Positions 40,001 through 52,000 of a stretch of 64,000 bases of DNA are shown here, piece by piece. The stretch's first letter is position 1, and the number at the start of each line of letters is the position of its first letter. Origin of the DNA: Lycorma delicatula (lineage: Eukaryota > Arthropoda > Insecta > Hemiptera > Fulgoridae); contig NC_134458.1 of assembly GCF_047948215.1 (NCBI RefSeq), positions 87,375,260 to 87,439,259 on the forward strand, written 5' to 3'. The position numbers and the translations under genes are program-made. The notes beneath the pieces were generated by a model that saw nothing but the letters and a program-made list of their open reading frames with translations, did not search any database and was not told where the DNA came from.

Positions 40001-43000
40001 TCGGCAATGGGTTGGACGAGAAGAAGAGAAGAATGGATTGCTTGGTGCCCATGGTCTCCAGACTATGCCTCCATGGATTTCTATTGTTGGGACTATCTAA
40101 AAACACAAGTGTATTCTGTTCAAGAAATCTGGACCATTTAAAAGAAGGATTGCTGAAACTGTTTCTTCTATCACGTTGGATGTTCTGTGCCATGTATGGC
40201 AAGAGACTGAGTATTGTCTTGACTTCTGCAGGGCAACTAAGGTAAAAATATCAAAATCTGCTGAACAGGTAAGAAACTTGGAGTGTTGCTCTTTCATTTA
40301 ACATATAGTTTGTCTCTCTACAATGCTTTGTGTTCCAAAGCTATAACCATTTAAAACCCCACTATTATTGTATGGACACACTGAATTATATTTCTCATAC
40401 TAACTTGCTCCCCCCCCCCCCATCAGCTTAGAAAGATATTACTATATGTGTTGTAGCCTTTGTAATAGTAGTTTAGTCCAAAAATTATTGATGCTGTGAC
40501 ATAAAAATCATTTCTGGTCCACGTATTCAGTGCTACACTGCAGTAGTACTGAATGTGTTAAGTATATTTCTAATAATCTACTATTGAAACTTGTAATAAT
40601 AAATTTATAAAATTGATCAAATTATTCTAGCTGTTTCTATTTAATCTTCTCATGCGATACTGAGGAATGTTCATTTTCCTTTCTTTTTTTTTTTTATAAA
40701 TAAAACAGTGTTTTTATATTGCAACACATACTCATCCTGTTAAAAATTGTTTTCTGATCAGTCACTCCTATAGAAAAAAATAACTGGCAGTCTGTGTTCC
40801 AATGCATCTGAATTTCTAGTTGATCTAAAGAGTTTGCACTTGAGTTACTATATAGAACTTTAGCAGTGTTAATACGTGGTCAGGTTAGTGTTTGTTTAGT
40901 GCTGTTGACTCCACAATACTGTATCCTGATCCCTATTTACATAAACATGGCATGTGGTTGCCTACAGACCCTGATTCAATAAAGCTGCATAAAACATCTG
41001 GAAGACTGACTTTTAATTATATGAATCGATCAAACTGTATTTGTCTAGGTAAAAGTTGAAATTGTAATTAACATCTATATTATATAGAATTAATTTGTTC
41101 GTATTGTGGAGTTGCCCTATTCCTTTCATTTATTGGTTACTACAGTATAATCTGTCAATTTTTTATTAGTCAATTTTATTAGTCAATTTTTTATTTAAAA
41201 CTTACATTAAATTAATTTATTTGATGATGCAAACTGTTAAAATATATTAAGTATAGTAAATTTTTGAAAAATATTATTGCCTTTCAAATGCTAAAAAATG
41301 TTTCAATAATAAAACTTCAAGTTTTCAGTCACAAAAAATGAATATAACATTATTTTTGTGGTGTTTGGTTAGAAACTTCAACACAGGCTTGTAAGTTTAA
41401 GTTTTAACAATTCTTCATTATTTATTGATATAATATTTCAATTATTTTTCTATTACAACTTCTATTTAAAAATATAGAACACTGTTTACATTGTATTGGA
41501 TGTTTATGACATCTGTGAATCATTCAGCGTAGTACAATAAGATACTGTGATCTCCTTTAGCATTAAATGAGTTAACCACAAATATGCTTGTTTTGATTTA
41601 TTTATGTCAGGAATAGAAAATCTTTCTTATTTAATTTTGAAAAGTTGGCAAGTGTGACTGAGTAAAAATTATTGCTTGTTCTTAAAATTTGAATTGTTTT
41701 TCTAATTGAAAATTAAATTGTTTTATTTTTTAAAGTAAATAAATTCACTATTCATTACATAAATCTATTATTTATTTTTTTAAATTATTACTAAAGAGTT
41801 ATTCATTTGTTAGCTGTAGTTAGTGAAAGGTCCATTTTTATAAATTTGTTTTATATGTATAGCACTAGCTATTTGAATTTTATTTATTGTTATGTAATTA
41901 GTATTTGTAGTATGTCTTAATTAGAAAGTGCATCAGCTGTAAGAGGTTTTTGAAATTAGTTTTTGGGGGTTCAACACTGCTGCACATCGTAAGTTTTTTT
42001 TTGTGAAAAAAAATCATTACTAGCACTAAAGGTTTAGACTTAGAGATAGTGACACTATTTTGTAGAATGACTGACATATTAATAAGAAATAGTTCTTGTA
42101 CATATCACTTACTTCCTATAGGGAAGCTGGCAAAACAGTTTATAGTTCAGTTGGATATTTCCACACATTTACAGAGGTGGCTGAGTTGTTTTGTTTGAAT
42201 CCCCCTACCTTTCTTGGGTGTTCTTTAATTTCTGGAGGCAAAGCTGCCTTTGTTGCAGCATGTATTTAAGTTGGTATGTGTTAAATTGTTACCTGTAATG
42301 CTTTACTCCCATTCTTGATAAAGGTATCCCGATTTCTTTTGGGGTTGTGGCCAGGATGGGACACATCCTGGCCAACAGACAGTGGACTGCTGTCTGTTGG
42401 TGGCCTTGAGCAATTCTCTGACTAAGGTTGGTTGTCTTCACTGAGCCTCCCATTTTAGGTACCAGTTGTCTTCTCTAATCCACCCCTCTTTGTAATCTTT
42501 GATTGATACCTTCTTCGCTTTGGATTTTGTGTGTGTAGGGCAGACTTCATTAAGTCCATACTGAGTTTGCCAGAAGTCTGCATCCTTAGTACATAGATTC
42601 CAAATCTTTTAATAGATAGATTTTATGGTCTAATTTTTTATTTATTTAAAAAAATGTTTCATCCATGGGTACTGTCAGTCATTTAGGTTATCAGTTTTTT
42701 TTAATCGGTTTTACTTATGTTGAAATAATGTCATGTTTTCACATTAAAGAAATTTGAAAGTAATTATAAAATAATTATCAAGGGAAATGTGAATCAGTTG
42801 CTGATGTTAATTCACTGTCTTTTGATTTTAATGTGTCTTTTAACTTGTTAATTAACTTAAATGATAATGATGTAATGTGTTATTTAAATAATTATGTAAT
42901 GATGCTTAATTTTTCATATCATGGCAACCTGTTACAGCTTTTTATTCTTAAGTGTAAAGTTTTTTAATATCAGTTGCATTGTTTTTAGGGACTTTTTAGG

Positions 43001-46000
43001 CGTGATATGAATAATTAAATTAAATTTTTGCATTTGGCTTTTTAAGTTCTTGTTGATTTTTTTTTAAGCATAGAGAATTTTTATTGCTGAAGACCATATT
43101 GATAAATTTATAAAAATTAATCATTTAACACTTAACTTGCCATTTTTATTTAAATATAATATGACAAACATACTATAAACCCAGTGCTCACCTATTAACA
43201 ATGTTTTCATCCATTATTCTTATCCTTTTTTTTTTTTTAAATTATCACAAGTTATGTGAATGTTAAACGCTCAATTCTTTTTATTAATTTCTTTTATAAG
43301 AAACAGTATTACTCAATTATCTTTTGTCAGTATATGTTAATGGAAAAATGCTCTTTTGGTCTATTGTTATAGTGTTTATTATAATTTTTAACTACTTAAA
43401 TCCATGTATATTGTAATTATTATTGCAGAGTCAGAGTTTAATTTGAAATTTAACTTGTGAACAATATAATACAATACAGACATACAAGTGCGGCATTCGC
43501 TAATCCAAATACTTGCGACTTGGATATTTTGTATTGCCCTTAAATAGTCATAATTTAGTTTTATACTGTGATTGTAAAGTCTGGAACTGATGGGAAATTG
43601 ATGAACAGCACACTTCCTTATCACAAAACATTCTCCACATCTGCTCCTAGTCTCAACACACTCAATTGTTTCACCACATTACCTTGAATTCTCTTCAGTG
43701 TATAAGGAGCGGCTATCCTTTCGTCGGATTGGTTATCCTTTCCTAGAGATATTCCAGTTGTCAGATTTTTACTACATACTCATCAGATTTCAAAATTTCC
43801 CATAAGATAGTCTGTAGGTCAAGGTCAGGCAGTTTCGTTGGACATTTAACCAGGCTCCTTTTCCATCAGCCAGCGAGCACGTCATCCAACCTGTGGTGTA
43901 TATTCTGCATAATGAGATCGTACCCCATCTTGTGTAAATCATTCAGGATGACCACTGATTACATCCAGGTCAGGTATTATTTCTTCTCGCATGTATGCAG
44001 GTAAATTTTTGCACGCTTCAGTTTAAAAAAGAATAGACCAAATATGTTCATATACTATAAACCACATCGCACACTTGCGTTGAATGGCCTTACGCATCAC
44101 TTGCTGAGAGTTAGTGGGGGTTTATAATTTCAACATTATGTGAGATTTTACTTGTCGCCTTCTTGACATGAAAATTACCTCTGTCTTGATGAGATAGAAC
44201 TATCTCTCCTCTCTCTTGTTTCAAGAGCACCATAGCACACCTAAAGGTCTGAAAAAAGAACAAACATTGGTTGCAGATATTATTGCCAGTTTCTAGATAT
44301 TCTCACATCCCCTATCTGCAATTCTGTGCAGTGTTTATCAAAACTTTGTGACCTTCAATCTTGGTACTTAATAGCACACAACAGCCACAACCTATCCTAA
44401 ATATATATATGTATATGTATATCCACATAATTCTTCAGGTTTTCAGTATCCTTTCAATAAGTGGTTGAGTAGCTTTTCATTTGCTGTTATCATTTAACAA
44501 AAGTATTTCTGTTGTGAATAACTTATTTATGGTTTGATTATCAATTCTGTATAAAAGATATAAACAACACACGTAATGTGTTCACAGTTAGTAAAAAGTA
44601 AAGTGAGCAGGTTGAAAAGGCTATATATGTGCTGAACAGGACTAATAAAATATAAACATTGCATATGAGGCTACATCCATTATGTACTCCGTTGATCGGC
44701 TACATTCATTTACTTCCTTATATATACTATAGTGCTGTTGTTTCATTTTAACATTTCAGTTTTGAGGTGCTATATAAATTTTTAAGTTTTGAAATGTTTA
44801 CTTCATAATTATTGATAGTATGTTCTAAATTTGGTTTTAAAAATTGTTAACCAGCTTCATTTAAATTGCTTTTTGAGAACTCAAAATCCTCCAGAACCAC
44901 TTGTCTTAGGTTTGTGAAATTATACTGTATTTACATATTAATAGTTCTATAAATTTTTTTAAGTATCGAGTACATTGCTTTAGCATTAGTGTAATTCCAG
45001 TACTTGTTGAATCAGTTGTAACATATTGCTGACAAGTTCAAGTGCATGCAAGTTGTTGAAAAGTTAGCTTAATTAAGTGGATGTTACTTATATAAATATT
45101 AACCGTTTGCCCCATAAAGTCAAAACTTTGTAGGCAGTAAATATTGCTAGGATTTTGTTTATCTGCTGTAAAAAAAAAGATTGGTTATTATCTATTTGTT
45201 TATATTGGAACAGAGCTAGTAGCTAATCATAAGAACAGGAGGAAAACTTTTCAATTTTTCTCCTGAGAAGTATTGATACTAGTTCAGTTTTTCTTGTTTT
45301 TTTTTTTTTTTTTTTTATTTGAATGATTTTTGTTGTTTATATTTTCATTTTTATTCGGTATATATTAATCATATTGTAAAGATAATTTTTTTGTCAGATG
45401 TTTTAAGGTAAAACTTCTTGTTAAAATGGTAAAAATGTTATTTTAACTTTATCACTTAGGGTTGAAAGAAAATATGTTGATGGTATTTGATAACTTTCAG
45501 TAAACGTTTCTTAAACTCTAAAGTTTACAGTTTTCTGTGTTATAAAATTATATAGCCGTGATAATTCATTTATTAACACTAATAATATCCACTAGCATCT
45601 CGGATACTTTAAAATGTGTTATCATTGGCACAAATAGCGTTAGATGCAAAGTCTTGTCTTAACTGCCTGAGTGTTTTCATGTTACAGATAATTGTACAAT
45701 AAATGAAATAATTCTTTTGACTATGTCATTTATATTTAACAGACGGCATGAACTATTCCTGTTGTTTAACTTTGATGTATGAGAATTGACCTATTAGAAT
45801 TGGTTTATTAAATGTGATAAGCCGTTGAAATTTTATCCTTAGTTCACACCCTACACACTCTTTCAGGATGGTACTTCTTGAAACATTGTAGGTGTTGTTA
45901 AATGTAGATTACAGTAATTTAGCATTACTCAGAAGCTTAACCTGACCACTGGTTTAGGTTTCTGTAAAACCTTTTTATTACAATCAGCATCCTCTTATTT

Positions 46001-49000
46001 AGCTGTAATTATAAAGTAGCTGCTATGTTGGTTATTAGAGGGTGGCAGCAATGGTATCATGTATGAAAATATCAAGTGTAATATTTAATGCTTGTGTAAC
46101 TGTTCTTTACTGACCGTATAACTGCTTAAGTGTGGTTTATTACTGTACTTTCTACAATGTGGGGCTGATCAGGTGCGGTCATTACTGTTGAATTCTAGCT
46201 GTATTTACTGCCTGTTGGAAGTTGCACTATAAAGCAGTGGATCATTTTTATATTATATTTGTTGAGCACTGGTTCATTATTATTTATTTGTTTATCTGAA
46301 CACCTTTCTTGTACGGTGTGCATCTTTGTAGGTTATCCACATAATCGCATAAATTATCCTTTTTATTTACATAATGATTTTGTATGTTTTATTTATTTGA
46401 CAATACCATTACATTGGAAATTCCTGGCAGTTTTTCATCTGTATTAAAATTTTATCTCGGTAGGATTCGCTGATTTATTATTTATTCCTATTTATTATCA
46501 TTTTGTCTTTTAAGCTATGAGATGTTAGGCTTATTAACGGTCATTCTAATCATTTAACATTTTAAAAATAGATTTTAAATATGAAAATTTATCATTTTCT
46601 ATTCATAGATGTTACAGAGCAAAGATGATGAAGCGAAGCCGATGGTTGATACCACAATTTATTATGAGTTTATAATGAAAAATAATGTTTATCTGCATTT
46701 TTTATTTATATATTTATATTTATGAAGAACATGTATATTCATTATTTATTTTTATATCTGTGCCATCACTGTTTTAGTATCATTTATATTGTACAGGGTA
46801 ACTTCACGATTTTTATAGTAGTTACTAAGTGTTTTAGCTGCAGAAGTGTGTGAAATTATATTTTATTGTGTTTTATATCCAATGATTTTTTCTTTTTCTC
46901 TAGAAAACCACCAAATTAGTATTTAAAAAAAATTATATAGAACGTTTTTCAATACATTCATCAGTGTCTTTGGTATTCTAACTTCCTTCTCTGTATGAAT
47001 TGCATGTGACAGGCGGTTTCACATTTATTTTCATATTTTCATTCAAGTAGTGCTGTTGATGATATTTTTCACACCTTCCCTTGAATATTGATAGATCAAT
47101 CCAGAGTAGTAGGAGGAAGCTAATGCTAGCCCTTATAGTTCTTGCTGAATTTTTGTTTTATAATTACAAAAATACCTGTTAATCAACAAAATTGGTGGGG
47201 GTAACAAAACTTACTTGAAAATGAACTCAAAAACAGTAAATGACAAATTACACTCGTTATTGGACTGTTTGGTTGTATGTGATTTTACCGTTAAGTGCCT
47301 ATACTCCAACTGAAGCTGTTGCCAGTTAATACGCTGCAATGTGGAGTATATTAGCATCAGTCTGAGATCTAGTTCCTGGATTGTGGAAGTAGTAAGCAGT
47401 GATAATTTAAACACTGCTTTTGCTTCAGCTATGTGTTACATATTTTCAGCTTTCTTTATGTTTTTATTCTATAAAAATAATTAGGGAGGATTTAGTATCA
47501 GCGCTACAGCTATGGTGTACGAGTGCCTAACCAGACACCCTGAGTGTCAAAAACAAAATCTTTGACTTTGTCACATATTTTGTTGTATTATACGACCAGG
47601 ATATTAAATATACCTTCCTGCAAAGAGCTGAATGCTACCTTTTATTTATTGTCTATTTTAAAGTTACATATTAAAGTTAATAAATAGAAAACATCTAGTC
47701 CAGTCTGCCGTATATTAATTATAATGCAATAAGGTTTTTGTTCTATAAGTGCAGGATGCTCCAGCTTTTAGTAAAATGTTTGCATGAAGCTTTTTATTTA
47801 TACGGGGTTCTCAGAGTCAATTGCTTTGATAACTTTAGATCTGAGAAAATGTATTAAGTAATCGACAGCATTACAGGTGGAATTTACTGTTAGTTGGATC
47901 TACTTTGATAAACTTAAAACATATTGTTAAACTTATTTGTACCTTAGAAGCCAGATTTGGAATGAAGGTACACAGAACGGATAATTTTCACTAAGTTGGA
48001 ACAATCAGCATAACTTTATGTATGTACTTGTGGCTTAATGATCATTCTTCTATGTGGCGATTTTCAGGAATGAATTAACTGAGTGAACCAAGGGTTGCCT
48101 TTGTTAAAAATCAGTAAGTTTCATTTATTTTAAAACATCTTTTGTTTAGATAGACCTTTTAACTTGCTTCAGCCTTGAAATATAACTACTTCAAACATAA
48201 GTATAAATGAAACTTATTGATACATGCAGATTACAGAAGGGAATGGAAAAAAGCTGAGTAACGTTCTATGAATCTTTTTTTTTATTAATTGTACTGGTTT
48301 GGTGGTTACTTAACTTTCTTTTGTGTATTCTGTTGATTTATACACCTTTGTGTGTTAACATCAATCATAAAGCATCATTATTGAAATCAATATGAGTTTT
48401 TTTTACTTATGTATTAAATTGTTCATGGGGTTATTGGTCATTGTATTTAATTGCTTTACTTCGATGAGATAAATAAGAAATAAAAATGTTTTATTTCGTA
48501 AGTATTTGAATTATTTTTTTTTTAGTACATGCAATCAAGTTATTCTAAATTATATCTTTGATAAAATGTATTCTACATTTGCCAACATTATCATCTGGAT
48601 TTCAGATCTAAATGAGTTCATTTGTAAATTAATGTTGATACAAATGTTTAGTGTTGCAAAGTAAAGTGAAACTTTGATTCATACAATATTCAGTTCAAGC
48701 AGTAATGGGTGAGTGCTATAAATGACCTCAACTTAATTTTGATAGGCTCAAAATTATTAGTGTTGGTTCTGATGGATGAAAGCTTAATGAAACACAATTG
48801 CTAAAAAACTTCTTTCTTACAAAGCAATGTGATAGAGAAGTGATAATTTAAAAATTTGATATAAAGCAAAGCAACTTTCATTTTTCTTTATCTGTTTTCA
48901 AAAATTTTAAATATAGATTTTCAGTAATTAATTTGCTGACTGAAACAACTCCTGATCCACCTGAAACAAATAAATATTCTGTGTGGTAATGATTATGATG

Positions 49001-52000
49001 TGGTCATTGTAAAGATCACTTGCTCATTTGTTATTTTTTAGTATAAAAAAACTGATTTCTGGTCTTAAGAATATATGCTTGTTCTAATGATGCTCTATGG
49101 TATAATTATGTTCAACTAATCAAACTGTGATGCTCTACCCTGTACTTTTTGTAATTGATACTGGTTTTTTTTTTATCATTATAATAATTGTCACTTCTGT
49201 CACAAGTGATGTGTCATGTGCACGGGTGACGACACTATTGTCTCTGTTTCTAGGTTCAGTGGGCCCCTATTCCCCTGCTAGTCACAGAATGCCCACTCCT
49301 AGTCCCGTCACACGACAAGGTGATTTTTAGTTTGATTTGCTTTCTTTAATTCCTTTTGTCTTGTTAAACATTTTATTATATATATTTATATTTTTTTAAT
49401 TATCATAGCATTTCAGTTATTGTCAAACATTCCTTATTGTTATTCAGGACATTTTTAATTTGTAAATATTTGCTGTTGCTCTTTAAAGACGTACAAAAGA
49501 AATAAATATTTTTAACTATTTGCGTGTTTTGTATGTATGTTGTTGCATGGACCAGCATGTTACTGCATGTTGTATTAATAAAGACTATTTAATTTTTTGT
49601 GTATGCAACATTCATTTTTACAATAATGTATCTTCGATTTTTGTAAAATTCAAGCAGGCTGTTGATTGTCTGAATTTTATATTTTTTGTTTTTTTCATAT
49701 ATATAGTTGTAATTTCATCAGATTGAAATTGACAGAAATTTCAGGTTAACATGAAGCATGCATCTTCATCTGTTAGAAAAACCCTATAGAGGTGATTAGA
49801 ATTAAAAAAAGAATTATAAACTTCTTTTAATAAAAATAAATTAGCCTCAATCTTTTATTTATTATACCAAAAAAATTTATTTTTATTCAAAACCACAGCA
49901 GCAAATATATTTGTCAGTAAATAATAGTTAATTTACAGAAAGTAATCACGTTGCTGCCTATTGCATGTTAAAGTATTTCTGGATTTTAACAATAGATTTT
50001 AGTACTGTATGGTGCAGTTATCAACTGTGAATTGATGTAATATGCATGTTAAATATCCTGTTATTTGTTTGAAGAGAACTAAGTAGTGGGGATTAAGTCT
50101 TAATAAAACATAATGAAATTGCATGTGTTCATTATTCAGAATAATTTACAAGCTTGGTTTTTGGCATGTTAAGTATAAAGTGCAATCTTGTCATTTTTCA
50201 ATTATCTATATTACAGTAAGTCAATGGATTAATCAGCAGCAGCAGCATTGCTAGCTAGCATTGACATAGAACTTTCATTGATAATCTATTTTAAGTTCTT
50301 TGATGTACAGTTAATTAATTACATGATAATATTGATGTAATTTTCCTTTAATATAATGTAATGTACATTATGCCTTTTGTATATTTTGTTCAACATTTGC
50401 TTGTTATGTTTTGTCTGTTGTTTCAAATTTCTTTTAAGTATTGTACTTTGTTTAAAGCATGTGAAATTGAGCTTCCTGAATATTGTAATATATTTTTTAT
50501 ATTAAAATTTAATATGGGTGTATTAATTATTAATAGATTAACCCTTTTTAAGTGTTTATTCTGGTATAAATTCATTCTGAAGGCTTGTTTTTCTGATAAT
50601 GTGAAATTTAAAGTTTGGTGATATAGTTTGCATAATGTTTAAATAAAGGGGTTTTAATTAGAAGAAAACAACTGCGTATACTACATAATCCCTTTAATAT
50701 ATTTTGATATGAAATTACAAAAGTAATTTTTTGAAGAATTCCTGTATAAATTACAGGTTTCACTCATAGCATAAGACCATTGTTGTAGTTCATTGTAACG
50801 CTGATATTATTAGATTACTGAAATATAATACAGATAGGTAGATATTAAATTTGTTCATGTAAAATAAAATAACACTGATTAACATAATTTTTGTTTCATA
50901 ATATGCGATACATGATTTTAATCTGTTTTTTATGCTGAAAATGAATACGAACTCAGAATCTTTCTATCACCCACCATTTTTTGAAAAATTTTTTTATTTC
51001 AATTAAAGGATTTTTTTTAATTTCTCAACGTATAGTTGAATACACATATTATGACATCACATCAAATACTGAAGAGTGAGCCTTCATGGACAAGATTACT
51101 CATGTCTGTGCAGGTAAAAACATGTAGCTGTAAACACAGCTGTGTTGTTTGTATTAAGCATTGAATTTAGAAATGAATTAATTTTGTTCAGTCGTATTAC
51201 TGTCTTAAATTTGTTGACAGTGCAGTGTCATAATGGCTTGAAATTGTATAAATGATGTGGATGCCTTTTGTTATGTATGTGGTGAGTTACTGTAAAATTA
51301 AATAGAAAAAACATTACACCTTTAATTAAAAAAGCATATCATTTGTAATTTCAGTATAAAATTGGTGATCGGGATAAGACGTGGGCTCCTCATATAGTAT
51401 GCACTAATTGTTGTGTATATTTAAGAGGATGGCTGAAAGGTAGACGAAAGGCTTTGCCATTTGGTGTACCTATGGTTTGGCATGAACCAAAGGATCATAT
51501 AACCAATTGTTACTTTTGTTTAACAAGTGTGTCTGGAATTTCTAAAAAATCTAAACATACTGTAAAATTTCCTTCATTGCAATCTGCAATGAGGCCTGTA
51601 CCTCACAGTGACATTATTTCAGTTCCTAAGCCATCTGTTAATGTATGTTTCAAAAGCAACAATGAAGAACCAGGCAGGTACTGAAGAAGACAACAATGAT
51701 TTTGATTTTGAATTATTTTCCAATAAGCCGCATCTTATATCACAAGGTGAATTAAATGACTTGGTTAGGGATTTAAATTTATCAAAAAATCAAGCTGAAC
51801 TGTTAGGAACAAGACTACAAGGTTGGAATTTACTTCAAAAAATAAAAAAAATTCAGGCTTTTGAAGCCGACAAAAAGAACTTTCTCAGTACTTTATTGAT
51901 GAAAATAATTTGGTTTATTGTACAAATATTGATGAGCCTATTTTGCACTTAGGACAAGTTCATAAACCTGAGGACTGGCGTCTTTTCTTAGATTTGTCCA

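Larger units (their letters stand above)
36340..49253 (+). other. Ssdp: Ssdp intron e (12.9 kb)
   Basis: Starts GTAATT and ends CTGTTTCTAG. It holds an alternating purine-pyrimidine tract at 37017-37100, a mariner-type element at 39066-40378, a 12-C run at 40410-40421, a hairpin-rich repeat block at 42180-42600, a transposase relic at 43620-44260 and a 20-T run at 45297-45316. From 44300 to 49253, and in 37600-39060, no gene or element is recognised; short open frames there are AT-rich chance frames. Confidence 0.85.

Noticed and set aside
46609..46720. Possible exon: acceptor-like TTCATAG followed by a short coding-like stretch (KDDEAKPMVDTTIYYEF)
   Set aside because: Joined to Ssdp exon e in phase 1 it reads DVTEQR then stop; no clear donor follows. 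Composition is suggestive but not enough.
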